Source of the DNA: Clostridiales bacterium
Lineage (GTDB): Bacteria; Bacillota; Clostridia; Oscillospirales; CAG-272
Assembly (NCBI GenBank): GCA_016288155.1
Contig: JAEEYP010000052.1
Coordinates: 1 to 64,000, forward strand
Length of the DNA stretch: 64,000 bases
Reading direction: 5' to 3'
The notes under the pieces: generated by a model
What the model was told of the DNA's origin: nothing
The model's database searches: none
Seen by the model: the letters and a program-made list of their open reading frames with translations, nothing else
Part shown: piece after piece, positions 48,541 through 57,731 of the stretch
Position numbering within the stretch: position 1 is the stretch's first letter
How the letters are laid out: each line of letters starts with the position of its first letter
Made by a program: the position numbers and the translations under genes

Positions 48541-49656
48541 TCATTCGGCGCAGAACATGCCGGCTTCGTTCTTGTGCGGCCGGATGTGCAGCGCCTGCAT
48601 CTGACAGCGGACGCAGAGCTCCGCCGCCTTGAAGATATGCGCCTGCGTCATGGCGGTCTCCGTTCCGTTCAGGCAGTCGAGGATCATCTGCCCGAAGAAG
48701 GGATAGCCGGTGACGCCGTTCGCGTCGATCTGCGTTTCCTCCCGGTCGGTGACGAGGAAGATCTGGTTCCCTTTCTCGTCCGGATGCGCGAGCGACGTGT
48801 ATTTGCGCAGTTCCATGTATCCCTTCGTGCCGACGATGAAGACCCGTCCGTCGCCCCATGCACGGAGTCCGTCCGGCGTATGCCAGTCGACGCGGAAGTA
48901 ATCCGTCGCGCCGTTCGCCCCGACGAGCGTCGCGTCGCCGAAGTCCTCGAACTCCGGTTTGTCCGGGTACGTGTAGTTGCCGACCTTGCTCGAGATGACC
49001 GCGGCGTCCGTGTTTTTCGTATAATAAAGGAACTGCTCGATCTGGTGGCTCCCGATGTCGCAGAGGATGCCGCCGTACTGCTCGCGGCGGTAGAACCAGT
49101 CGGGGCGGCTCTTTCCGTGGCGGTGCGGGCCGGTGCCGATCATCTGGATCACGTCGCCGATGACGCCGTCCATGATCATGTATCCGGCGAGGATGCCGGC
49201 TTCGCTGCAGAGCCTCTCGCCGAAGTAGCAGAAGTAGCGCTTGCCTGTGCGCGCGGCGGCGGTCTTGACGTCGGCGAGCTGACCGAGCGTGGTCAGCGGC
49301 GTCTTGTCGACGAAATAATGCTTCCCCGCGTCCATGACGCGGATACCGAGCGCGGCGCGCTCGTTCGGGACGCCGGCGGCGGCGACGAGCGCGACGGCGG
49401 GATCGTCGAGGATGCGCTCAAGGGAATCGGCGACGGTCACCTGCGGGAAACTCCCCGCGAAGGCGGCCGCCTTCTCCGGGTCCGGATCCCAGACGTATTT
49501 CAGCGTGGCGCCCGCTTCGAGAAGCGAGGAGACCATGCCGTATATGTGGGAATGCTCGAGCGCGGCGGCGGCGATGACGAATTCGCCCGGACCCACGACG
49601 GGCGAGGGCTTCGTGCCGTGCATATAGAGCGCGGCGTCGGTGCGTGAAACGCTCAT
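48541..49656 (-). CDS. Gfo/Idh/MocA-family oxidoreductase
   Basis: 371 residues. The N-terminal nucleotide fold is atypical: the usual GxGxxG is replaced by VIAAAALEHSHIYGM, as in the sub-branch whose members read AxxHxH. KYVWDPDPEKA, VAAAGVPNERA and the motif VDKTPLTTLG (VDKP/EKP position) follow, then GGILCDIGSHQIEQFLYY with the active-site-region His. The substrate is unknown. It lies 50 bases after icd and 42 before the esterase, so it may extend the aconitase-IDH transcript. AAGGAAGG precedes the start. Confidence 0.85.
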   Translation of the reverse strand: MSVSRTDAALYMHGTKPSPVVGPGEFVIAAAALEHSHIYGMVSSLLEAGATLKYVWDPDPEKAAAFAGSFPQVTVADSLERILDDPAVALVAAAGVPNERAALGIRVMDAGKHYFVDKTPLTTLGQLADVKTAAARTGKRYFCYFGERLCSEAGILAGYMIMDGVIGDVIQMIGTGPHRHGKSRPDWFYRREQYGGILCDIGSHQIEQFLYYTKNTDAAVISSKVGNYTYPDKPEFEDFGDATLVGANGATDYFRVDWHTPDGLRAWGDGRVFIVGTKGYMELRKYTSLAHPDEKGNQIFLVTDREETQIDANGVTGYPFFGQMILDCLNGTETAMTQAHIFKAAELCVRCQMQALHIRPHKNEAGMFCAE

Positions 49657-49706
49657 AAAGATACCTTCCTTTTCGAAATATCAACGTATAATATCAGCGG
49701 ATACTG

Positions 49707-50927
49707 TCAGCGGAGCGCGGCGTCGAGCCGTTCCCGGATGGCGGCGAGGAAGGCGGCGGTATTCACCGCACGCACCTCGACCCCCTCGGCGAGGGAGACG
49801 AGATCCTTCGTCATGACGCCGTCGTTCAGCGTTTTCAGGCACGCGGCCTCCAGCGCGTCGGCGAAGGAGACGAGATCGGGCAGCGCGTCGAGCTCGCCGC
49901 GCTTACGCAGCGCGCCGGACCACGCGTAGATCGTGGCGATGGGGTTCGTCGAGGTCTCCTCGCCGTTCAGATAGCGGTAGTAGTGACGCGTCACGGTGCC
50001 GTGCGCCGCCTCGTACTCCCAGCATCCGTCCGGGCTGACGAGGACGGAGGTCATCATGGCGAGCGAGCCGAAGGCGGTGGAGACCATATCGCTCATGACG
50101 TCGCCGTCGTAGTTCTTGCACGCCCAGATGAAGCCGCCTTCGGAGCGGATGACACGGGCGACGGCGTCGTCGATCAGCGTGTAGAAATAGCGGATCCCCG
50201 CCGCTTCGAACGCGGCGCGGTAGTCCGCTTCGTAGATCTCCGTAAAGAGATCCTTGAAGGTGTGGTCGTAGGTCTTGGAGATCGTGTCCTTCGTGGCAAA
50301 CCACAGATCCTGCTTCGTCTCCAGCGCATAGCGGAAGCAGGTGTGCGCGAAGGAGCGGATGGAGGAATCCTTATTGTAGATCCCCTGGAGCACGCCCGGC
50401 CCCTCGAAATCGTATACGGTGCGGCGCTCCTCGCGGCCGTCCTCGCCCGTGAAGAGGAGTTCGGCGCGTCCCGGACCGGGCACGCGGATCTCCGCGTTCT
50501 TATACACGTCGCCGTAGGCGTGGCGGGCGATGGTGATCGGACGCTTCCAGGTGCGGACGGAGGGTTTCACCGCGTCGATGAGGATCGGGGCGCGGAAGAC
50601 GGTGCCGTCGAGGATCGCGCGGATCGTGCCGTTCGGCGATTTCCACATCTCGCTGAGGTGATATTCCTCCACGCGCTGCGCGTTCGGCGTGATCGTGGCG
50701 CACTTTACGCCGACGCCGTATTTCTTGATCGCGTTCGCGGCGTCCGTCGTGACCTGATCTTTCGTTCTCTCCCGTTCCGGCAGACCGAGATCGTAATACT
50801 CCGTTTTCAGCTCGACGAAGGGGAGGAGCAGCTCGTCTTTGATCTGCCGCCAGAGGATGCGGGTCATCTCGTCGCCGTCCATCTCGACGAGCGGCGTTTT
50901 CATGCGGATCTTTTCCATGGTATTCAT
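49707..50927 (-). CDS. icd: NADP-dependent isocitrate dehydrogenase
   Basis: Oxidatively decarboxylates isocitrate to 2-oxoglutarate. 406 residues of the eukaryote-like homodimeric IDP subfamily: MKTPLVEMDGDEMTRILW, KCATITPNAQRVEEYHLSEMWKSPNGTIR (substrate Ser/Asn/Arg), PITIARHAYGDVYK, YTLIDDAVARVIRSEGGFIWACKNYDGDVMSD with metal-binding Asp residues, and AAHGTVTRHYY for NADP. The ATG at 50927 overlaps the stop of the preceding surface-protein gene (ATGA); the internal ATG at 50918 is an alternative. It works with the aconitase two genes upstream. Confidence 0.95.
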   Translation of the reverse strand: MNTMEKIRMKTPLVEMDGDEMTRILWRQIKDELLLPFVELKTEYYDLGLPERERTKDQVTTDAANAIKKYGVGVKCATITPNAQRVEEYHLSEMWKSPNGTIRAILDGTVFRAPILIDAVKPSVRTWKRPITIARHAYGDVYKNAEIRVPGPGRAELLFTGEDGREERRTVYDFEGPGVLQGIYNKDSSIRSFAHTCFRYALETKQDLWFATKDTISKTYDHTFKDLFTEIYEADYRAAFEAAGIRYFYTLIDDAVARVIRSEGGFIWACKNYDGDVMSDMVSTAFGSLAMMTSVLVSPDGCWEYEAAHGTVTRHYYRYLNGEETSTNPIATIYAWSGALRKRGELDALPDLVSFADALEAACLKTLNDGVMTKDLVSLAEGVEVRAVNTAAFLAAIRERLDAALR

Positions 50928-51634
50928 GCCCTTTCTTTTCTTTGGGAGTTCAGGATCGCTGCCGTCCCGCCGGCGCCGCCGAGCATCAGGAGCACGCAGA
51001 CCGTCCCCGTCCTGCCGTCGCCCGTAGCCGGGGCGATATCGGGCGGGATCTGTCCGGCGGCGGCGTAGAGATCGTAATAATCGTCGTACAGACCGACGCA
51101 GGCGTCCATGCCGGCGTTGACGCTGAAGGCTTTCGCCAGCACCGTTTCCCATGAGCCGTACTGCGCGTACAGCTCGTCGGGCAGCGGACCCTCCTCATGG
51201 CCGTACTTTTCCAGATTCCGCGCCCTGATAGCGGCCGCCCCCTCCGGATCGCCGTCATAGGCGGCGAGGCGGAGCTCGTTCCGCTTCGCGCTGACGGTGC
51301 GCGCGATCTCTTCCGTATCTTTGCCGGCCGCCAGCATCTCGTCAAGCAGAACGTACAGCGCCCGGAGGCTTTCGCGGTACGCGATCCGCTCCTGCCGTCC
51401 CTGCTCTACGAGCGCGGGATCGGACCAGTCCGCGTCGGCGTACATCTTCAGGCTGCCGGTCTCGCTCGGACGGAAGCCGTAGACCGCCGATTCGTCCGGG
51501 ACGACGTCCGCCATGGCGCTCGGATTGAGGCGCGGGTCGTGCGCATAGCGGAAGCCGTCCGCGGCGAACGCCGGAACGCACGGCGCCAAAATAAGGAAGG
51601 CGGCGAGGAGGAAAGAGAGTCTGCGCATCTTCAT
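50924..51634 (-). CDS. Small surface protein with signal peptide and sortase-type sorting signal
   Basis: 236 residues, not recognised by family. MKMRRLSFLLAAFLILAPCV...AFA is a signal peptide with likely cleavage after AFA (about residue 24). The mature part is charged and helix-prone (YRESLRALYVLLDEMLAAGK, EEIARTVSAKRNELRLAAY). The C terminus has APATGD, then a hydrophobic stretch (TGTVCVLLMLGGAGGTAAIL) and a basic tail RKERA, the layout of an LPxTG-like cell-wall anchor. Its ATG overlaps the aconitase stop and its stop overlaps the icd start, both as ATGA. Translational coupling of a wall protein between two TCA enzymes has no evident explanation. Confidence 0.82.
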   Translation of the reverse strand: MKMRRLSFLLAAFLILAPCVPAFAADGFRYAHDPRLNPSAMADVVPDESAVYGFRPSETGSLKMYADADWSDPALVEQGRQERIAYRESLRALYVLLDEMLAAGKDTEEIARTVSAKRNELRLAAYDGDPEGAAAIRARNLEKYGHEEGPLPDELYAQYGSWETVLAKAFSVNAGMDACVGLYDDYYDLYAAAGQIPPDIAPATGDGRTGTVCVLLMLGGAGGTAAILNSQRKERA

Positions 51635-53892
51635 GATCCGGCTTCCCCGTCGCTTTCCGCGTGGGCGCGGTACCAGTTCATCAGGCAGCCGTCGAGCAAA
51701 ATCTGCTTCTCCGTCTCGCCGAGGCCGGACAGGCGCAGCGTGAGCGGGGCTTCCGTCCCGTCCGCCCGCAGAACGCGCGCGGGGAAGCGTTCCTCCCCTG
51801 AGGCGAGCAGCGCGCGCACGCGCGGCACGAAGAGAACGTCGCCCGCCTCGTAGGGGAAAGGCTCGTCCGCGTCGATCGTGAAGGGAAGGATCCCCCAGTT
51901 GATGCAGTTGGAGCGGTAGCGCTTCGTCGCGTATTCGCGGCAGACGTTCGCCATGCCGCCGAGCACGCGCTGGCAGGAGGCGGCCTGCTCGCGGGCGGAG
52001 CCGTCGCCCGGCTTGTTCGCGTACAGCGCGGAGCCGAAGGCGACGTTCTGCATCGTCACTGCATCGTCGCCGATCCGGGTCAGGAGCGCCGTGAGCTCTG
52101 CGGGCGTCTCGCCGGCACGGCGCGCGGCGTCGAGCGCGGCGGCGGCTTTCGAGCGGCCGACGTACTCCGGGACGCGGCGCGAGAGCGCGAATTCGCTCAA
52201 CCGGAGAGGATTCGAGCGGTAGGAAGAGGTCTCGCCGGACGGGATCAGCTCGTCCGTCGTCGTCACCGGATCGCGGATCACGGCGGCGAGCCGCACGAAG
52301 AGGTGTTCCGGCAGCGGATAGAAGCGCGGCCAGTCGGTGATGTTCGGTCCGAGGACGAGCGGCGCCTCCGGCTGCGGATGCCCGAAGCCGCGGTACACGC
52401 GCTTTTCGTACACGGAGGCGTCGAAGGCGTACGGGCGGCGCGCCGGTTCGTAGTCGATATCCGTTGCCGCCGTGACGACGCCGCCGTTCGCGGCGGTCGC
52501 CGCGATGGAACGCGCGTCCATCAGCGCGACGGCGGAGAACTGCCCCTCGCCGGGCTTCGAGCCCTCGCGGTTCGGGAAATTCCGCGTCGTATGGCGCAGG
52601 GAAAGTCCGTTGTTGGACGGGACGTCGCCCGCGCCGAAGCACGGTCCGCAGAAGGACGGCTTGATGAGCGCGCCGGCTGAGAGGAGCGCGGCGGTGTCGC
52701 CGTTCCTTGTCAGAGCGAGGCTGACCGGGACGGAGGTCGGATAGACGGAGAGCGAGAACGCGCCGTCGCCGACGGAGGCGCCGCGGAGGATGTCCGCCGC
52801 CTCGTCGATGTTCTCATAGATGCCGCCGGCGCAGCCCGCGATGATGCCCTGATCCGCGTACACTTTGCCGCCTCTGTATTTGGAGAGCAGATCCGGCGCG
52901 GTCTTCGGGAAGAGCTCGCGCGCTTCCTTCTCGATCTTCGCGAGCAGATCCGGCGCGTTCTCATTGAATTCGCGGATCGTGAACGCGTTGGACGGATGGA
53001 ACGGCAGAGCGATCATCGGCTCGACGCGGCTCAGATCGATCTCGATCATGCCGTCGTAGTACGCGACGGGCGCGGGATGGAGCTCATGAAACGCCTCGGG
53101 GCGGCCGTGGATCTCGTAGAAGCGGCGGATCTCGCCGTCCGTCTCCCAGATGGAGGACAGGCACGTCGTCTCCGTCGTCATGACGTCGATGCCGCAGCGG
53201 AAATCGGCGCTCAGGGAGGCGAGCCCCGGACCGACGAATTCAAGGATCTTGTTTTTGAGGAAGCCGGAGGAGAACGTCGCGCCGACGAGCGCGATCGCCA
53301 CGTCGTGCGGGCCGACGCCGCGCTTCGGCGCGCCGGTCACGTAGACGAGGATCACCTCCGGGGCGGGGACGTCGTAGGTGTTTTTGAGCAGCTGCTTGAC
53401 GAGCTCCGGACCGCCCTCGCCGACGCCCATCGTGCCGAGCGCGCCGTAGCGCGTGTGGCTGTCGGAGCCGAGGATCATGTTCCCGCACGCGGCGAGCTCC
53501 TCGCGGGCGAAGGAGTGGATCACGCTCTGGTTCGCCGGGACGAAGATCCCGCCGTATTTTTTCGCGGCGGAGAGCCCGAAGACGTGGTCGTCTTCATTGA
53601 TCGTGCCGCCGACGGCGCAGAGACTGTTGTGGCAGTTCGTCATCGCGTACGGCAGAGGGAATTCCTTCATGCCGGAGGCGCGCGCCGTCTGGATGATGCC
53701 GACGTATGTGATGTCGTGCGAGACGAGCGCGTCGAAGCGGATCGACAGCGCGCCGTCTTTTTCGGAACGGTCGTGCGCCGCCAGGATGGAGGCGGCGATG
53801 GTGCCGCGGCGCGCCTCGGCGGGGGAGAAGGGAGCGCGCGGCTGCGGGATCCCGTCGATGAGAAAGACGGGTTCGCGGGAAAGTGTGATCAT
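51631..53892 (-). CDS. Aconitase-family hydratase
   Basis: 753 residues, in the size class of the mitochondrial-type and YbhJ-like hydratases. Converts citrate to isocitrate in the expected context. The [4Fe-4S] ligands are seen at the family spacing: Cys354 in IIAGCAGGIYEN, Cys415 and Cys418 in SFCGPCFGAGD. Other motifs: LGSDSHTRYGALGTMGVGEGG, TGNxR-equivalent NREGSKPGEGQF, and the swivel-domain SNCINWGILPF. AGGAG precedes ATG 53892. The general hydratase label is certain; aconitase activity is inferred from the coupled icd gene and the citrate synthase elsewhere in the window. Confidence 0.87.
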   Translation of the reverse strand: MITLSREPVFLIDGIPQPRAPFSPAEARRGTIAASILAAHDRSEKDGALSIRFDALVSHDITYVGIIQTARASGMKEFPLPYAMTNCHNSLCAVGGTINEDDHVFGLSAAKKYGGIFVPANQSVIHSFAREELAACGNMILGSDSHTRYGALGTMGVGEGGPELVKQLLKNTYDVPAPEVILVYVTGAPKRGVGPHDVAIALVGATFSSGFLKNKILEFVGPGLASLSADFRCGIDVMTTETTCLSSIWETDGEIRRFYEIHGRPEAFHELHPAPVAYYDGMIEIDLSRVEPMIALPFHPSNAFTIREFNENAPDLLAKIEKEARELFPKTAPDLLSKYRGGKVYADQGIIAGCAGGIYENIDEAADILRGASVGDGAFSLSVYPTSVPVSLALTRNGDTAALLSAGALIKPSFCGPCFGAGDVPSNNGLSLRHTTRNFPNREGSKPGEGQFSAVALMDARSIAATAANGGVVTAATDIDYEPARRPYAFDASVYEKRVYRGFGHPQPEAPLVLGPNITDWPRFYPLPEHLFVRLAAVIRDPVTTTDELIPSGETSSYRSNPLRLSEFALSRRVPEYVGRSKAAAALDAARRAGETPAELTALLTRIGDDAVTMQNVAFGSALYANKPGDGSAREQAASCQRVLGGMANVCREYATKRYRSNCINWGILPFTIDADEPFPYEAGDVLFVPRVRALLASGEERFPARVLRADGTEAPLTLRLSGLGETEKQILLDGCLMNWYRAHAESDGEAGS

Positions 53893-53955
53893 GGCAGAGC
53901 TCCTGTATGGAATGATTCTGATTTTTCGGTTTTTGACGTCTTTTGCGGTCCGGCG

Positions 53956-55401
53956 TCAGTATCGGTCCGGCGTGAGACCCTCGTCGCCCCAGCATTTCTG
54001 CGTCGTTCCCTTCGTGCGCACGGCGCGGAAGGTGAGATCGCTGTTTTTGCAGACGATCCTGCCGCAGTCGATATGGACGCGGCCGAACGCGTTTTCGGCG
54101 ATCTCGGCGAAGCAGTCCGCGTTTTCCAGCGTGACGTTGTTGAAGTACAGATTGTCGACGCGATCCGTGTCCCGCATGATCTGGAAATCGACGACGGTGG
54201 CGTGCGGATCCGGCTCCGCCGTGAGCGCGCTCGGCGGCGCGTCGGGATCGGCGGAGAACACGACGTTTTCAAAGGTGACGTTCTCCATGGAGACGCCGCT
54301 GTGCGCCGCGCTCCATCCGTCCGGCATCACCGAGACGATATGCCGGCATTTCCCGGAGGCGAATATGTCGGAGAAGAGGCAGTTTTTCAGCGTCGACTGC
54401 GCGTACACGACGCGGTACGAAAGCGTGCAGAAAACGTTTCTGACGGTGACGTTGTACGTATCGCCCATCTCTGAGGGCGTGCGGTAGTAGGAATTGTTGC
54501 CGATGCAGAGGAGGGCGTAGCGTTCGCCGCCGAAATCCGCCTCGCGCATGACGGGGTGGAGCTGCGGCGTGTCTTTGATATTCTCAACGGTGATATTGTA
54601 GATTTTCGCGCCGTTGTGGTTGCGCATCGACACGAGCGGATGATGGATCGCCGCGCCGGAGATATCCCGGATCGTGATATCGTGGATGTCCCAGCTCTGA
54701 TCCGGGACGATGAACGGGTAGCTCTCAAGTCCGCTGAAGCCCGCCTCCGTGTCGATCGCGGAGAGGGCGATCATATCGTCCCCCGTCATGCCGCGGATAT
54801 TCTCGATCAGGACGTCGTGACAGCCGTTGCGCAGGTTCACGCCGTCCTGGTTCCGCCGGTCCTTGTATACGTCGAAGAAAATATCGCGGATGATCCCTCC
54901 GGCGCAGAACTCGAAGCGCATCCCCCAGTACCGCTGGTTTGTGATGCTGAGGTTTTTCACGGAGAAGCCTTCGACGTTCACCATCAAAATCGGCGTGTTG
55001 AGGGCGACGGGGACGCCGCGCTCGTATTCGTTCGCTTCGCTCAGTCCCGTCGGCTTTCCGCCGTCGAGCACCGCGTGCCCGATCCCCTCGATCGTGACGT
55101 TTTTCAGCCGTTCGCCCAGCCGCTCGCCGTTCTCGGTGAAATTCTCGGTGCAGAAGAACCCGCCGACCGCGCCGTCCGCCATCTGCAGAAAGCAGTTGTC
55201 GAGAACGACGTGGATATCCGACGGGAGGCGGACCGTGCGGCGGATGATCCATTTGTCCTCACCGGTGCGCGCGCAGCGGCGGGGGATGACGACGCGGCCG
55301 CAGCCCGCGGCGCGCGCGTGATCGACCGCGTTCTGGATCGTTCCGCTGTCGTCTTCGGCGAAGAAGGCTTTGTCATTGGCGCTGACGGCGCAGTGTTCCA
55401 T
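53956..55401 (-). CDS. GH28-like parallel beta-helix protein
   Basis: 481 residues from ATG 55401 (AAGGG upstream; the track's start overlaps the promoter). The N terminus GTIQNAVDHARAAGCGRVVIPR is the usual start of polygalacturonase-like beta-helix proteins. Repeats such as NVTIEGIGHAVLDGG, NLSITNQRYWGMRFEF and DGVNLRNGCHDVLIENIRGMTGDDMIAL follow. The last contains the GH28-type DG...GDD acidic residues. There is no signal peptide, so it should act inside the cell or leave by another route. Likely an oligogalacturonide or glycan hydrolase or lyase; substrate unproven. Ends 63 bases before aconitase. Confidence 0.82.
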   Translation of the reverse strand: MEHCAVSANDKAFFAEDDSGTIQNAVDHARAAGCGRVVIPRRCARTGEDKWIIRRTVRLPSDIHVVLDNCFLQMADGAVGGFFCTENFTENGERLGERLKNVTIEGIGHAVLDGGKPTGLSEANEYERGVPVALNTPILMVNVEGFSVKNLSITNQRYWGMRFEFCAGGIIRDIFFDVYKDRRNQDGVNLRNGCHDVLIENIRGMTGDDMIALSAIDTEAGFSGLESYPFIVPDQSWDIHDITIRDISGAAIHHPLVSMRNHNGAKIYNITVENIKDTPQLHPVMREADFGGERYALLCIGNNSYYRTPSEMGDTYNVTVRNVFCTLSYRVVYAQSTLKNCLFSDIFASGKCRHIVSVMPDGWSAAHSGVSMENVTFENVVFSADPDAPPSALTAEPDPHATVVDFQIMRDTDRVDNLYFNNVTLENADCFAEIAENAFGRVHIDCGRIVCKNSDLTFRAVRTKGTTQKCWGDEGLTPDRY

Positions 55402-55447
55402 ACCGATCCCTTTCCGTATGATTTCGGAAGACTGTGTGCATGAGTAC

Positions 55448-55476
55448 ATTATACATGGATTGAGCGGCGATGTCAA
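55448..55476 (-). promoter_or_regulatory. Promoter of the GH28-like gene
   Basis: Minus strand: TTGACA, 17 bases, TATAAT: perfect consensus. It may also serve aconitase and genes beyond, since no terminator was seen before them. Confidence 0.88.
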
Positions 55477-55509
55477 GGAGCCCGCGTCAATGTCGGGCGG
55501 GAAACGCGG

Positions 55510-57471
55510 TCACTTTTTCGGCGTCCGGCGTCTCTGCGGCGCTTGTGCGCGCGGTTTTTTCTCCTGCCGCCGCGCGGGGGAACGCGCGCTTTCCGCTTTC
55601 TTGTTCGGTGCGTTTTTCGCGTCCCGTCCGCCGGGAGCGTCCCGTCCGCCGGGAGCGGAACGTCCGCCGCCGAGCAGCTCCCGCAGCGCGTCCTCGCGGT
55701 GCGCGCGGAGGAGCCCGGCGCGGATGATCGCGCGGTTCTCCGGCCTCCGCCACTGGAGCAGCGCGCGCTGGAGCCGTTTCTCCTCCGGATCGGTCGGCGT
55801 GTAGACCGGCTGCATCGTGAACGGATCGAGCCCCGTATAGAACATGACGGTGGAGGCGGTGCCCGGCGTCGGATAGAAATCCTGCACCTGCTCCGGATCG
55901 AGTCCGATGCGCTTCATGTACAGCGCCAGCTCGATGGCGTCGTCCAGCGTGCTGCCCGGATGGGAGGACATGAGGTACGGCACGAGGAACTGTTCGCGCC
56001 CGGCTTCGGCGCTCAGGCGGAGGTATTTTTCGCGGAACGCGTTGTAGACGGCGATATCCGGCTTGCCCATGTGCGCGAGCACGTGCGGCGCGCAGTGTTC
56101 CGGCGCGACCTTCAGCTGACCGCTTACGTGATCGCGCACGAGCTTGCGCAGAAATTCGTCACACGGGTCTGCCATGACGTAGTCGTAGCGGATCCCGGAG
56201 CGGATGAAGACGCGCTTGACGCCGGGCACCGCCTCGATCGCGCGCAGAAGGCGCACGTACTCCGAGTGATCGACGCGCAGATTCCTGCAAGGCTTCGGGA
56301 AGAGGCAGCGCCGGTTCGTGCACACGCCGCGGCGCAGCTGTTCTTTGCACGCCGGGGCGCGGAAGTTGGCGGTCGGCCCGCCGACGTCGTGGATGTAGCC
56401 CTTGAAATCGGGCAGGGAGGCGAGCAGCTCCGCCTCCTTCACGCAGCTTTCGATGGAGCGGGAGCGCACGGCGCGCCCCTGATGATAGGCGATGGCGCAG
56501 AAATTGCAGCCGCCGAAGCAGCCGCGGTTGTGCGTGATGGAGAAACGCACCTCGGAGATCGCGGGCACGCCGCCGGCCGATTCGTACATGGGATGATAGG
56601 TGCGGGCGTAGGGGAGCGCGTATACGGCGTCGAGCTCTGCGGTCTCGAGCGGCGGCGAGGGCGGGTTCACGACGAGCATCCGGTCCCCGTAGTATTCGAC
56701 GAGCGCGCGCCCGGAGACGGCGTCGTTGTTCTCGTACTGGAGCGCGAAGGCGCGGGCGTACAGGCGCTTGTCCGTCTTCAGCTCCTCATAGGAGAAGCCG
56801 ACGGGATCGCCGTTCTCGTCATACCCCATGGCGCAGGGAAAGTGGATCGCGTCGCCGCGCTTCGCGAGGAAGGCGGTGCCGCGGATATCCCGCAGCTTCC
56901 CGACGGGGATGCCGCGGCCGAGCAGGTGCGCGATGCGGGGGATCGAGATCTCCCCCATGCCGTAGGAGAGAAGATCGGCGCGGGAGTCGAGCAGGATGGA
57001 GCGGCGCACGCGGCCGTCCCAGTAATCGTAGTGGGCGAAGCGCCGCAGCGACGCCTCCAGCCCGCCGATGACGATCGGCACGTCGCCGTACGCCTCGCGG
57101 ATCCGGTTGCAGTAGGTGATCGTGGCGCGGTCCGGACGGAGACCTGCGCGGCAGCCGGGGGAATAATAGTCCTCCGAGCGGCGCTTCTTTGCGGCGGTGT
57201 AGTGCGCGACCATCGAATCGATGTTCCCCGCGGACACGAGGAAGCCGAGGCGCGGGCGTCCGAAACGGCGGAAATCGTCGGCGGAACGCCAATCCGGCTG
57301 GGGGAGCATGGCAACGAGAAACCCCTCCTTCTCCAAAACCCGCGAGATGATGGCGGGGCCGAAGGAGGGGTGATCGACGTACGCGTCGCCGAAAACGTAC
57401 ACGAAATCCGGCGCCTCGCGGCCGGCGGCGCGGACCTCGTCGGGCGTAACGGGAAGAAAAGAAGGCGTCAT
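55510..57471 (-). CDS. YgiQ-family radical SAM protein
   Basis: 653 residues from ATG 57471 (GGAGG five bases upstream); the track's 57705 start reads through non-coding sequence. UPF0313/YgiQ: N-terminal FVYVFGDAYVDHPSFGPAII (B12-binding-like fold), GGLEASLRRFAHYDYW, the radical SAM motif GCFGGCNFCAIAYHQGR, and SGQLKVAPEH, PYLMSSHPGST, QDFYPTPGTAST. The reaction is unknown across the family. The last 50 residues are a low-complexity basic tail with SAPGGRDAPGGRDA repeats. Confidence 0.92.
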   Translation of the reverse strand: MTPSFLPVTPDEVRAAGREAPDFVYVFGDAYVDHPSFGPAIISRVLEKEGFLVAMLPQPDWRSADDFRRFGRPRLGFLVSAGNIDSMVAHYTAAKKRRSEDYYSPGCRAGLRPDRATITYCNRIREAYGDVPIVIGGLEASLRRFAHYDYWDGRVRRSILLDSRADLLSYGMGEISIPRIAHLLGRGIPVGKLRDIRGTAFLAKRGDAIHFPCAMGYDENGDPVGFSYEELKTDKRLYARAFALQYENNDAVSGRALVEYYGDRMLVVNPPSPPLETAELDAVYALPYARTYHPMYESAGGVPAISEVRFSITHNRGCFGGCNFCAIAYHQGRAVRSRSIESCVKEAELLASLPDFKGYIHDVGGPTANFRAPACKEQLRRGVCTNRRCLFPKPCRNLRVDHSEYVRLLRAIEAVPGVKRVFIRSGIRYDYVMADPCDEFLRKLVRDHVSGQLKVAPEHCAPHVLAHMGKPDIAVYNAFREKYLRLSAEAGREQFLVPYLMSSHPGSTLDDAIELALYMKRIGLDPEQVQDFYPTPGTASTVMFYTGLDPFTMQPVYTPTDPEEKRLQRALLQWRRPENRAIIRAGLLRAHREDALRELLGGGRSAPGGRDAPGGRDAKNAPNKKAESARSPARRQEKKPRAQAPQRRRTPKK

Positions 57472-57731
57472 AAAGACCTCCGGCGCGCGCGGCGCGCGGC
57501 AAATATGTGCATATCCGCCGGTATCGATGAATATTCGAGGGGCGGGAAAGGCGTCGTTTTCTTGGGGGAAAGGTTGGGGAAAATCGGATCGCGGAGGGCG
57601 GATTTTGTCTGCCGGGGGGCGGATATGGGGGAGGCTCATCTGTTCGACGGCATAGATTGTGTTTCGGGAAGAAAAAAATCTCCGTTTTGCCGAAAAGTTT
57701 TCCACAGACTGTGGGAAACCATGGGGGAAAG
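57472..57731. other. 260-base gene-free stretch between gtrA and ygiQ
   Basis: Apart from the terminator entry, this stretch is G-rich on the plus strand (runs GGGG, GGGGG, GGGGGG) and shows no convincing ORF or promoter. The CGCGCGCGGCGCGCGGC tract near 57483-57500 lies just ahead of the ygiQ ribosome-binding site and could fold over it. Confidence 0.5.
57693..57719 (-). terminator. Probable terminator of the holA-rnmV-gtrA unit
   Basis: On the minus strand GTTTCCCACAG / CTGTGGAAAAC forms a tight stem followed by TTTTC, 13 bases after the gtrA stop. The loop is very short, so the innermost pairs must open. Confidence 0.6.
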
